Shown in pieces: positions 19,946-37,353 of a stretch of 64,000 nt of DNA. The stretch lies in NCBI GenBank assembly GCA_020055645.1, contig CM034547.1:46970409-47034408 (forward strand), written 5' to 3'. The position numbers and the translations under genes are program-made. The notes under the pieces are model-generated. The model searched no databases and had not been told where the DNA came from. It saw only the letters and a list, made by a program, of their open reading frames with translations. The DNA is from Tomocerus qinae. Lineage: Eukaryota > Arthropoda > Collembola > Entomobryomorpha > Tomoceridae. The first letter of the stretch is position 1, and every line of letters starts with the position of its first letter.

Positions 19946-22607
19946 TAGCTCAATTAATTATACCTCATTTTTATACTAAAGACTATGTGACGAAATTGTA
20001 ACATTAGCGCATCAGAATAGAATTATATATACCTGATAAGGAAAAATCATGCGTAATTAATTGCATTGTGACTATTATAATGGTCTAGTAATATGAATCC
20101 ACTGGGATGATCTGGGTAATACAGCATGAAAATTCTTGAAACAAGACTGCAAGCTAGGATAGCGTTTAATCAGAATGAGTGCCAAAGGAGTAGAAGAAAC
20201 AGGTTTTATATATTGCAAATTACAATAGACATCTATAGTTTATTTATACTTTCAGATAGGACATCCATAAACAGTTTTATTCTCATCGCAATCTTAGCAT
20301 CCCAAATACATTTATTTTGCCAGCACTTACAAGACGTCTTTCCCCTCCTCACTATCAGTTTTTCTTGTAGTTGTAACATGGTATCTACTACAAAGGTATA
20401 GAAAGATACTCCCCGTACGTACATACTTACGTGACGTACTAATTCCAGTCAAGTCAGTTTAGCATACTTACTAATTCTAACACTACGAATAATAAGATCA
20501 ACTATAAGTATACACAGTATAATATATATTTAGTAGTACTCTAGTTGAAAAAATGTTTAGCCCGTTTTGAAACAACAGTAATAATATATATATAATTTTT
20601 TGGGATAGTAAGTTATTTAGGTCAGGAATTTGTAGTTTTTCAGTGTGTACTAATGTATGCATGTACATCCTCCCATTTGTGATATATATAGATACTACAC
20701 TACTCTCTATCATAACGTACTCTTAGTTGCTTCTATTTTTCATTGCTTGTAGTTGTGCATTGACAAGGTACACTGCGATTAACTTTGTATTGTTGTGCAC
20801 CATCCCAATCAGTTGATTTGATTTTGATTGTATACCTTCATCTCAAAGTAGTAGTGTCACAAAGATAATACTATATAGTACATTTTGAGAATATTCTTTT
20901 CGTTTGTAGATGAAAATCCGCTGTTTGTTTGTCCATACTCCTCTTAAAAAATTCATGATCGAAAATATCCTTTTCGGATGATCTAGAGTTGATGCTGTCG
21001 CAATTTTCAATCTTGAAGAACAATAAAGAGTTATACTGAGCTCTTGAATGTCAAATAACTACTACACTACATCCTACACAATTATTTTCCAATCTAGTCA
21101 ACAACTATTTACAAATGTATTTGAATCTTCAGCTGGATTAACAAACATAACTTAACAATTATATTTTTATAATACTACCTCAATACTCAGTACTATTTAA
21201 AGATTTTTTTAGAAATACCCATGTACTTACTCTTATGTTAGTTGGCATTACAATAGTTGTTCTTTAATAATACATTTACTAATACATACAGATAGATTTA
21301 CAACAATATTATTGCCAACTATTGTTGTATCGTTTTCATCTATCCATTTTGACAAATTCAATCACAATAATTAACTAACACATTTTTAGGTGTACAATCA
21401 ATAATAGTCAATATAGTAATAACAATATGCTATATAGTAGTAAAGTAAATACTCAAATAAATGCCATTCAAGTACTAATGCCATAATCACACACATCTTT
21501 TTCCCACGAATACCCAATATTGACAATCTTAATCTTTGCAAACCGAAAGACGAAAAGCAATACCTTCAACAAATTGCCAGTCCGAATTCTTTTACCTTTC
21601 GTGCTATTTTTTACTAGGTACCTAATTAATTACTGATAATTAGGAACTATAGGATACAATAGTTTAAAACATTTCAGAAAGCACATGAAGACAATCATAA
21701 TTATTTTATAGTTAGCTCTACAACAGCAGCAATACAATCACTATCCTTTGTAGGAACCCCCAAGCGTATATGTAAAATGAGAACATAATCAAAATCTAAC
21801 ATTTATACTTTGTAAAGTAAGGTACATAGGTACTTTAAATCTTACTCTTTTACTTGCTTATTTTACTACGCACTAAATTATTATGACACCTAAATTACAA
21901 TAGAGACATACTAAATATTTTCTTGTCCTGTCTATTGCTATTTATTGTATTCAGCATCAATATTCGTAGTACCCTATAAATATAATTCTAAATATAGAGA
22001 TATTTTACTTTTCATTACAAAAGGACAGTATTGACTTCTGATGTAGGTCAAGTAGTATTATTCGAAATGCTATAATCTTGCATTGTACGTTTAGCTCTTG
22101 CCAATCCTTATACATAACTTCGTGGCTTTCCAAAAATCCTAAGGAATACTTGTAACTGAAAATTGCATACAAAATAATACGCGACTGAGATTTAGTACAA
22201 GTTCTAAATATTTTACACTTGAATCTATTCCCTAAATGTCCGGCGTAAATTTTTTAGGTCATTCTCAGGTTGATACTGATGGTCACTCTATTTCCACTTA
22301 GTACAACAAATTATCGTATATTATAGCATGAAGTCTTTAAATGAAAAACAATTATAATCTAGCAATAATTCTTCCACTAAAACTATATTTTGCTACGACG
22401 GAAGGTATTGATGTCTCTTCATCCGTGTGATATGCTAATAACTTCCTACAACTATTCTATATTTAGATTATTTAGATACTCCATACAATAGAGAACAGAG
22501 GACTTCTTTATAATTTCCATACTTTGGATCTTAATCATAATATGGATACCTCCATCTTTTCTGTCTCAATGTGCGATTTGAAGGGGTAAATGCAGGTAAG
22601 TTCTACT

Positions 22608-28615
<6,008 letters not shown>

Positions 28616-30496
28616 CGCTTACTAGTTTATAAAAATAAAATTCAAGGCAACTTTAGCAACAAAAACATTTAGAAACTAAGTAATAATTTTATTACTAACA
28701 ACTAAAACCATTAAAACGGCCACTTGACCATACCTGTTTGATTGCTCACAAAATTGACAACTGAGAGATCAGCGACCGTTAAGAAATCGAAAGCGGAGAA
28801 TTGAATATTTAGATTAGATCAATTAGGTGTATAAATGACACTTTTGTTGACAAACTGATTTTATAATCAAGCAATCAGCAATCAGCAATGCGTAATGGAA
28901 ATTGGTTTGATATTATTCGGTGCTAACAACGAATAGAAATGGGAGCTACTGAGCTACTTTCAGGATGAGTAACCCGGGCAAAAGTGAGCCAGCCAAACCG
29001 AATTCTCCGAAGTTAAGCCTTTTTATAAGACCGAGCAAGCAGCCTTTCTTCCTTCTGTATGTGCGCTCACTGCTCACTGTACGTGTACAACATGTACTGT
29101 ACGTAGTGCTTGCCTATTGCCTACTCGAGGAACTCACTATGCTCACTTTATACTGACTTTCAAAATACCTATTCTTGTGCTTTAGTGTGCATGCATGTAG
29201 TAAGTGGTATAGTTTGCATAAGGCATAAAGCTGTATGAGTAGTGTGTGACTGTGTGAGAGTGGAATGGATGTGAACTGTTTTGGAGTGTGGAGTCGGTAG
29301 TACTTACGTTGTAGTCGTAGTAGCAAGCGCTGCGCTATAGTCTAGCCGTCGTAGTCGTCGTTCGTAAGTCATAATATCGCAAAATCGCATCTGTGTAATC
29401 CATAAAGACCATATCCACATGCATGCGTATGTATCACTAGTTGAATCCTAGCACATAAAGTGTGCTAGAAAATGTTGAAATCAGTAAATTTCTAGCGACT
29501 GCGCATTGGCCCGAATTTCATAGACCGTTGATTGGACTCAGTACTGATAGCCTAGTCCTTGCTCATTAATTACAAAATATTACCCTTACTCATTAATTAC
29601 AAAATATTACCCTTACTCATTAATTACAAAATATTACGGACATAGATACAAACATTTATTCAAGAATAGTGAAAGAATCCCATGCGCATGCCCCACTTTA
29701 TGTTTATGTAGAGTAAAGATAGTCGTATTGTAATCGACCAGTCTAATGATGAAAATTTCATATTAGTTTGCTTTTGCTAACACAGCACAATTTTAACTTC
29801 AATTTTATTTGAATCCGATAATAAGAATACGAGTTTGGCCATTTTGCCCGGATGGCCAAAATTATTTTTAGCCGGCTAAAATGGAACGCTCTTGTGGGCG
29901 CCAGTATTCAAGAAAAGGGCAAACTAACCGGGCAGAAATGGTTCGGCCTCGGCCTGAACATTACTCAGGCTGACGGAAGGCTGGCATATTAATCATAACT
30001 CATAACATGAAAGTAGTTGAAGTATTTTTTAAAACATTTCTTGTTCAATCAAACCGATTTTTGAAAAAAAAGGAGACAAAATGATGTGGCCCATCTCTGA
30101 GGTGTACGCCAAACGCAGGGCAAAATACTTTATACATTGCATGCATGTAAGTTGCAAATGCAAACAAAGGCCAACATGCTAAGTGTGATATTCTTCTTGG
30201 TCCTATTGGTGTTTATGATAGGGCGCCTATCAATGGCGCCAAAGTAATTGATTTGGTGTGATCAGCAGGTTTGTCGAATTTTAATGTTGAAAGATAAGAC
30301 TGCTCTAGCTGGCACATTATAACTAGCTGGCTGGAACTGTTTTTTAATGTGATATCAAAAAAATGTATTTCAATCCCAGTGTTTTTGTTCGTGTTCAATA
30401 TTATTTTGTAGTTGGAAAAAAGTTAAGTTTTCATTTGAAACTTTAGGAACTGTTGTGCATACGTTAAAGCTGACGGGTAATAAAAAGATACAAACA
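28616..30496. other. Divergent upstream region between ADSS and the NAA40-like gene
   Basis: ADSS runs left and the acetyltransferase runs right, so both promoters should lie here. Just left is the likely ADSS 5' UTR with its candidate intron (28622-28733). A perfect 27-bp triplication lies at 29557-29637. A putative acceptor (aaactttag) at about 30445 could end a 5' UTR intron of the NAA40-like gene. No TATA box or other core promoter element can be assigned with confidence, and no coding exon is visible. Confidence 0.45.
29557..29637. repeat. 27-bp tandem repeat, three copies
   Basis: Three head-to-tail 27-bp units occupy 29557-29583, 29584-29610 and 29611-29637. The second and third are identical; the first differs by one base (ccttgct versus ccttact). 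Each holds cattaattac followed by aaaatattac. The array lies between the divergent ADSS and NAA40-like genes. Confidence 0.95.
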
Positions 30497-32020
30497 ATGT
30501 CATCATCGGATGAACAAATGAAAGATTCAAAATCTAACAGCAAGGCTGCAGACGTTGAGACTGTATTACATAGCTCTCCTTCAGAAGAGTCTGAGGAAGA
30601 AGATGGAGAAAACATTTTTAAAGCTCACCAATTGGTAATAGTAATTTTTAAAATATTCCAGCAAGTTTGTATTTTATTCTTAGCAATGTTCATAAGCATG
30701 TATTTTGTTCATATTTTGTTGTTTGTTATTTTTCTCTTCTGAAAGTCTGCATTAGGATTTCTTTTTAAATAGATAGATCCACTGCTAGTAATCGATTCAA
30801 ATTCAAGAGGACCATTTCATTCCAGAAATGGATTCTTGGGCGAACTTCGACATTTTAAAGTACAAGATATATCTTCTAAGATTATGTCATGGATTTTTCA
30901 ACTTATGGAACGAAATATGAAAGATATGTAAGTTGAATCTGAGAAGTCAACTTTTTATTTGATATTTAGCTAAAAGCCAAAGTAGAAAATAATATTGGTC
31001 TAAAATATTGTCAGATTCTTTTTGGTACATCAGCAGAATCAGTCTTAAACAAATTGCCAAAATTACACGATTATAGTTGATGAAAATGGATTAAAAGAAA
31101 ACAATTTTTCGATACAGGTACGAAAGAAGCAAAGACGGTTGGGACTTTGAAGACAAAAAAGAAGAAATGACTGACCGTAATTCACGGTACTTAATAGCAT
31201 TTATCGATGATAATCCCGTAGCATTTACTCATTTTCAATTTGACATGGACTATGGCAGAGAGGTTTTGTATTGGTAATTGCATAGAAAAAATATAGCTAT
31301 TAGATAAACGGTACATTATTTTAATCTGAATGTCTGATATTCAAAAATTGTTAAATGAATGTTATGTTGTAGTTATGAAATCCAATTAGAAGAAAATGTA
31401 AGGTCGAGTGGACTGGGAAAGCATATCATGACAACATTGGAGAAAATTGCAGAAAAAACTAATTTACAGTTGGTTGTTCTTACTGTGTTTAAGCATAATC
31501 CTAAAGCTAGGGCTTTCTTCTCAAAAATTGGGTATGACTATTTACTTTTATTTTACAAAAATGCATGTCTTAATTACATTACGATAATTAGTTAGTGGAA
31601 ACATCACTCACATTAAATTTTTTAAAAATTCCCCAACCTTTACACTCTAAAATTCGTCCAAGTTGGAGTTGGTGAAAGTTTAATGAGTTAGTGTTGAATC
31701 GTACGGTAGAATAGATAAATAAAGCGAAAATAGTAAGAATATGCTTAAAAATGTAAAGTATCCCCATGGGTGGTTAATTGATACAGTCCTAGAGGCTAGT
31801 TTAATTTTGTGGGTCTTAAGTCATAGCCAAGTCAAGACTAGTCACGAGTCTTGTTGTTGAGGTGAAGGTGTCTGTAATAATTGAATGGGCAACGTTTACA
31901 TAATTATTGCTTAGATAATAACTTTTTGGATTTTACAGGTATACGTTTGATTCGACAAACCCTCCAAAAAAAGAAAAACAAGATTACTTCATATTATCTA
32001 AACAAATTGCTGCTGTTTGA
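30497..32020 (+). CDS. NAA40: N-alpha-acetyltransferase 40-like (histone H2A/H4 N-terminal acetyltransferase)
   Basis: NAA40 (NatD/Nat4) acetylates the N-terminal Ser of histones H4 and H2A. Five coding exons: 30497-30634, 30773-30927, 31118-31273, 31373-31531, 31939-32020; 690 nt, 229 residues (human protein about 237). Family segments in order: NMKDMYERSKDGWDFEDKKE, EEMTD (human [20 protein letters not shown]), YLIAF, PVAFTHFQFD, EVLYCYEIQLEENVR, SSGLGKHIM (acetyl-CoA loop), LTVFKHNPKARAFFSKIGY, DYFILSKQIAAV. The start ATG at 30497 gives a Ser- and acid-rich N-terminus (SSPSEESEEEDGEN). It lacks the MGRKSSKAKEKK start of the vertebrate enzyme, so either the N-terminus diverges or a further upstream exon exists. 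The catalytic core is clear; the N-terminus is the uncertain part. Confidence 0.9.
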
Positions 32021-33493
32021 TAATGAACATAATTTCGGTTTGACCTCAAATTTATCACTCTAACGCTAAACTAAAATCCGCTTTGGGAAGAAAAACTTTA
32101 CATTTGCGTATAATATAATATTAACCTTTAGTTTATTGTTATTTTACTTTCAGATATTATTTACACGTTCTGACATCGACAATAATGCTAAACTATTGTA
32201 TATTCTACATGAAGGCAGTTTTTTATTGTTACAAAATGATTATTCGGAAGAACTTCGGAAAAACTTCGATGTATTCGAAAATCCCTTTCGGGTTATCTAT
32301 GACTTGTATTGTCATAATCATAATATATTATTAAATGCAAATTAAGTAATTTTTTGATTTGGTAAACTGATGGCATAGAATATCTTTATTGATTAATATT
32401 CTGATTTTCTGAATTCTGGTTATGGTAATTGGAATTTTATTCGAAATCTAGAATAACTGAAAAATTACTCGAACGTATAATATTGTGTGAAAGTACGTCA
32501 TGTATGACAAATTGCGAAAATGCATAAAACGTTTAAGCAATTGGACTATTGGACATTATTAATATTATTATGGGCTATGGGTAAAAAGAAAAGACATTTT
32601 TAGTCTTATTGTTACGACCAAAATGATATTATTCACAATATCACTCATTGATAGGTTTTCTTTCTTCACAAACGCCTACATGCTCTACCCAATGTCTTGT
32701 GAAACATATTTTCAAACTTCTGCCCTACTTTACCTTACTAAAAACTCTCCCTTATCTGAAAATAGGATACAAATCTACCTAAACTGAATTTCCATAGCTA
32801 GTTCTGCCACTTTTTCATTTAAAAGTACAATACTAATTAATGCACATCATAATAGGTTACGTAAATACACTCAAAAACGTCAAAAAGATACTTAGCTAGA
32901 TGAAGGTACAGAATACACAAAATTATTATTCTTGTATTTGTGTTAATATATAATACTATATAGTATACTCTGTTAAGTCTAGATATGTGCATATACAGTA
33001 CAAAGCCAAACCGCTTTAATGGATATTTATAATGTGTGACGATGTAAGGTACATTCTATTGCATAGTATAATAATAGCATCTAACATAAAATAGCACATT
33101 TCATACTTAACACACAACTGCTTATGCTACTTACTATTACAAACAACTGTTTAATTAACTCTTTACAAGCGGTATCTGTACACAATCAACTTTGTCATAC
33201 ATGAACATATATGTTCCATATTTTTATATTTCATTGCACATACTCTAGTAAACGAATCCATAATACTTATTAGCAATACTAATGTACATAGATAGGTAAT
33301 ACGTTATCATTAAACATAAGAATACTTTAATTAACTAATAGCTGCTTGATATTGCTGACTTCCTTTTAGGATTCCACGCTCATTAAGTTTCAAAAATCAA
33401 ACCATACCAGTCTCATCTCGACACAATTTTCTGAACGAACTATTCGTAGTAGATTGTGTGAGTTAGGTATACATATAGAAATATTTTCTTAAT
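32021..33493. other. Convergent 3' region between NAA40-like and AP-1 sigma genes
   Basis: No gene is supported here. It should contain the 3' UTRs of the two converging genes. A good acceptor (tttactttcag) at about 32142-32152 is followed by about 190 nt that stay open in two frames to 32345; this is probably AT-rich chance but is noted as a possible alternative 3' exon. Confidence 0.5.
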
Positions 33494-36400
33494 TTATCCG
33501 AGTCCATGGTCCTCAAAGAATCCTTGAGGAGTTTCTTCCTGTGGAACCATAACACAAATGAAAATATTACACATTTGGCATTATTTTAACCCAAAAGCAC
33601 TTGTTACAATAAAAATGTAAACAATTTAAAAACAAAACATGAGACAACGTACAATGGTTCTGTTAATTGTCACATGAAGATATACACAGATAAATGTTAC
33701 GAACAAGTAAAACCGACACTTTTCTTTAAGTCTAATTTAAAGCACTAGATACTCATACGCTTATACGAGATAGTTGTCCAGAAACTTTGTTCAAAAATTC
33801 TATAAGAGGAGAATTAGTAATGCCAGTACACCTCTATGTATGTCAAATAATAAATTATTACAACAAATGCCTGAAATCAGTAAAGCAAGATGCTTTATTC
33901 AAGATTCGTATCCAATTCCAAATGCAAACATGGTGTCACATAACAAAACATCGCTAAGTGTATAGTGTATTACATTTAAAGTGTAGTATAACAGCATAAT
34001 TTCGTATATTTTATGCTAATCACTAAAAATTGTCAGTAATGTGTACGTAGATTATGTCTACAGGCTGCGTACATAGACCAACAAAGTTTCGATAATAACT
34101 TCAACATTGCAATGACAAAATTTCTCCTTTATAAAAACAAACAAAACCAAAATTTATCCCTCATTTTGCAATATGCATTTTTCTTTCACTTTTTCCACTT
34201 TCACCTAGTAAGTGAAAGTCAAGTGACAATTTTGAGGTGAAAATTTTGCATGTGATGTTAAGCTTGAAAAGAGAAAGCTTACTTCCAGATGAAAGTTATA
34301 TGGGAACTTTGAAGTGACACTTAAAATGCGTATAAGTTAAGACCTACTGCAAACTATGTGACTCGAATTTCATTAAATTGTAAGTGCTCACAACATTATA
34401 GAAAGACAGACATCATTAGTATCATTTATTTGGCCATAGTGAGATAAGTGTAAGTGTAAAGTACTATAAAACTTTATGTGAGATTCGGAGTGGAATGAAG
34501 TTGGCAAAGGTGAGTGAGAGAATCTACGTTGCAGTACTAGATGAGTCCATGCTCTCGTAAGATTGAGTCCATCATCTCATCCTGTGCATATCCAGACAAC
34601 AATAATGTGAGACTAGATTGCTTTTCAAAGTACTGTAAATGTACTGCTTGTTTATAATTTTAAGATAATATTTGCAAAATTAGCAAAGTAGCTCAAACAC
34701 AATTTATGCTTTTACAAACGTAGCAGCTGAAACAAAACAGGCTTTCGGCTTTTCTTACCATAAGAAAATAAGTACGTAAAAACTAAATTATTGCAAATCG
34801 ATTTAACCATGTCATGCAAATAAATAATCCACTGCACTGCACCATGCTAAAACGATTAACGCTATGCATGTGTTGTGTGGACATGAATTACAGTTCACAA
34901 TTGGATTAGGCGAAAAATCCATTTGTACAAAAAATATATTTTGCCCGTTTCAGGGGTTGTGAGGTACTGTATCATCGAGGATAATTTGACTTGTTCTATT
35001 ATCATCCTTATTGGATAGTTCAGTCAAATTTTCATGCTGACACGATGATTTTTTTGTTTTGTTACCACAATGTGTAAACACAAGCACCAATCAATAAAAT
35101 TTAGGTTGAGCCATGGCTAGAGGATTTGATTAAGATTAAATGTCAAACACATCCAAGCAATTTGGTTTGATGGGTAAATAAATATTTTCATTCCACTTCG
35201 AACCCCATGAATTAATATGTATAGGACAATTTGTAATTCATTCAAAATCATTAAGGTAAATAGTTAGGAGATTAGTTAACACAAAAATATTTAAATCAAA
35301 TACCAATCACATTAAATGTAACATGCAAAAATGCAAATTCACAAAAGTTTTGACCTTTGTGTTAGAATAATATTGTACATTCGTACATATACATCGTTCT
35401 TATAAACAGAAATAATTAATTTGGTTAGAAAAGTGCAAGTACTACGGATACTGGATACTGATCACCATATTACTGCTCACCACACCACGGATAAAAAAAT
35501 ACTCATGAATCTACTGATTAGATTTAAATAAATAAATATAACTGAAGTGTTACCAACAAACATCCCCTCCTAACTATTTTACATAACAGTAATAAAATCT
35601 AGTGAATAAATACTTGCTGTATGCTGAATAAATTTTAATTACATACACTGATATACTACACTTGTCAGCTACAAATTATTATTACACCCACTAATATATA
35701 TATGGCTATTTCACCTGCGTAGTTATTAAATAGCTGACTATTGTTTATTGTTTTCTATGCTAATAACACAAAAACTCAGATAAAATATGCCATTGAAATC
35801 TTTTCAATTTATATAATAATATTTTAGTATAAAAGCTCTTTCATTCCTCTTTGGTGAACTACTTTCTGCTTGAATTAAATGAGCTAAATATTTTTATTAA
35901 GACAAGAACTCGATAGCTACAATCTGTCAAAAATTATAGTAATTAGGTTGAGGTATACAAAATGAATTACCAATAGTTTTCCTACTCAATCAATTGGGTG
36001 AGTAGTGAAAACAAAACCTTTCGGCTGAACTTTTTATCGACCTTTTCTTGCTTTGAAAAAGTCCTAATCCCAAGGACATACATTCTATAATAATAATAAC
36101 AATTCGAGTACCTCAAAATGATTGGAACTAAAGCTAAAATGTAGTGACTATTTTGCCCTTAATTACTATATATAGTTCAAAAGTAATCTTGCATTCGAAA
36201 TAGTTAAATATTTATTGATTGCTTGACTTTCGTTTATCTTGGGTAATAAATATACTGAGAATAATTGACTTATATAGCTCACTAGTTCCACAAAGTTTTT
36301 ATGTAAACAAGGACTAAGTAGATAATGACTTCTCATTTCGTAATTTCTACACACTTAACTTACAAATTACAATAAATAACGCTTATATTAGGCATTTCGA

Positions 36401-37353
36401 CTCATTTCAGAGCAACACAGCTTCAAACAAACGGCAATAAACAAACGAATATGCAGACAGGACAGATGCAACTGCAAAAACAGCGATCACGAAGACGAGG
36501 CGAAACGAATCTTAAGGTAAAATTACAACTCAATTGTATTGGGGCCATCGCTTACCTCTTGCAAAAGATCTTGCGCCGCAATTGCTTTTAGAACGTTCTT
36601 TTTAGATGTCTCCTGAACTTCACCTCCAATTAGTAGTTCATCGAGAATAAAATATGCCTTTTCAAAGTTGAAGATGATGTCCAGCTCACAAACCTGTTTA
36701 CCACAAATACAATCAAATATTTACACAATAAATTATATCATTGTAACGATTGGAAGACTATAGTTGAAGTTAGATACTTCACAAGTAAACCTGAACAATC
36801 TGGGCTTACAGTATAGTTGGGTAAAGCAGAAATTAATCACAAAATCTTCTAAATAGCAACTTACACTTCCGAAGTATTTATCCAACAACTCGACGTATCG
36901 GTGAATAATTTCTAGAGTGAGAAGTTCATTGTCTTGTTGCTCGATAGCACAACAGAAATACAAGCTTGCATACCTTGAAATAAAATATTGTTGTACTTAG
37001 TTGTTAGTTTGTTAGTATTAAATCCTAAAAGTGTCACATTAAACCATTCGTCAATATAAGACAACACATTCTGCTTGCTAAAAAAGTTGTTCATCAACAT
37101 GAATATGGGGCTTAAGATTAAGAATCTATGCTTTTTTCTTTTACTATACATGTATTGTTATAAAAAAATACTACCTTTTATAAACCACCTTCAAATCTCG
37201 CCACTCTAAGAATGAGCACATTTTGGGCTTTCTTGACAGTATAGTTGTGATCAATTCTCGTGTAATTTTCTTTCGAGTCTTGTCTGATTGAGCAACGTAC
37301 CATTTTTGTAAACGAAGTTTGCCTTGCCGGCTGAATAATAACATGAAATTCAT
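33494..37353 (-). CDS. AP1S: AP-1 complex sigma subunit (clathrin adaptor small chain)
   Basis: This is the small subunit of the AP-1 adaptor, which sorts cargo into clathrin vesicles at the trans-Golgi network and endosomes. Four coding exons in transcription order: 37353-37175, 36973-36865, 36693-36556, 33538-33494; 471 nt, 156 residues, the normal family length of about 157. It starts [19 protein letters not shown], followed by [80 protein letters not shown] and [22 protein letters not shown]-1 rather than AP-2 or AP-3 is indicated by [11 protein letters not shown] and [13 protein letters not shown]. The last exon ends [14 protein letters not shown]; vertebrate paralogues instead end in an EEIGLT-like tail. 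The start ATG follows the splice acceptor directly, so an upstream non-coding exon must exist. Confidence 0.97.
33539..36555 (-). other. Large last intron of AP-1 sigma gene
   Basis: About 3 kb separate the third coding exon from the 45-nt terminal exon. AP-1 sigma genes often use alternative last exons that change the C-terminal tail, so a second terminal exon could lie here, but I did not find one I can support. The sequence is AT-rich with small local palindromes such as CTTTCAC...GTGAAAG near 34199-34219 and no repeats of note. Confidence 0.5.

Larger units (their letters stand above)
16290..22607. other. Convergent 3' UTRs and intergenic DNA between Actn and ADSS
   Basis: No coding exon is supported here. 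The left part should contain the alpha-actinin 3' UTR and the right end the ADSS 3' UTR, since the two genes converge. The rest is AT-rich with short random open frames. The only structured element I see is the MITE at 19678-19945. Confidence 0.55.

Noticed and set aside
29006-29026. Short match to the 5S rRNA internal region (CCGAAGTTAAGC)
   Set aside because: Only about a dozen bases match and no rest of a 5S gene or 5S-derived SINE is visible on either side.
29840-29960. Imperfect inverted repeat around ccattttgcccgg / ccgggcagaaatgg
   Set aside because: Arms of about 13 bp with an indel and no target duplication; not enough to call an element.
34199-34281. Small palindromes CTTTCAC...GTGAAAG and AAGCTT...AAGCTT
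   Set aside because: Stems of 6-7 bp are expected by chance in DNA of this composition.
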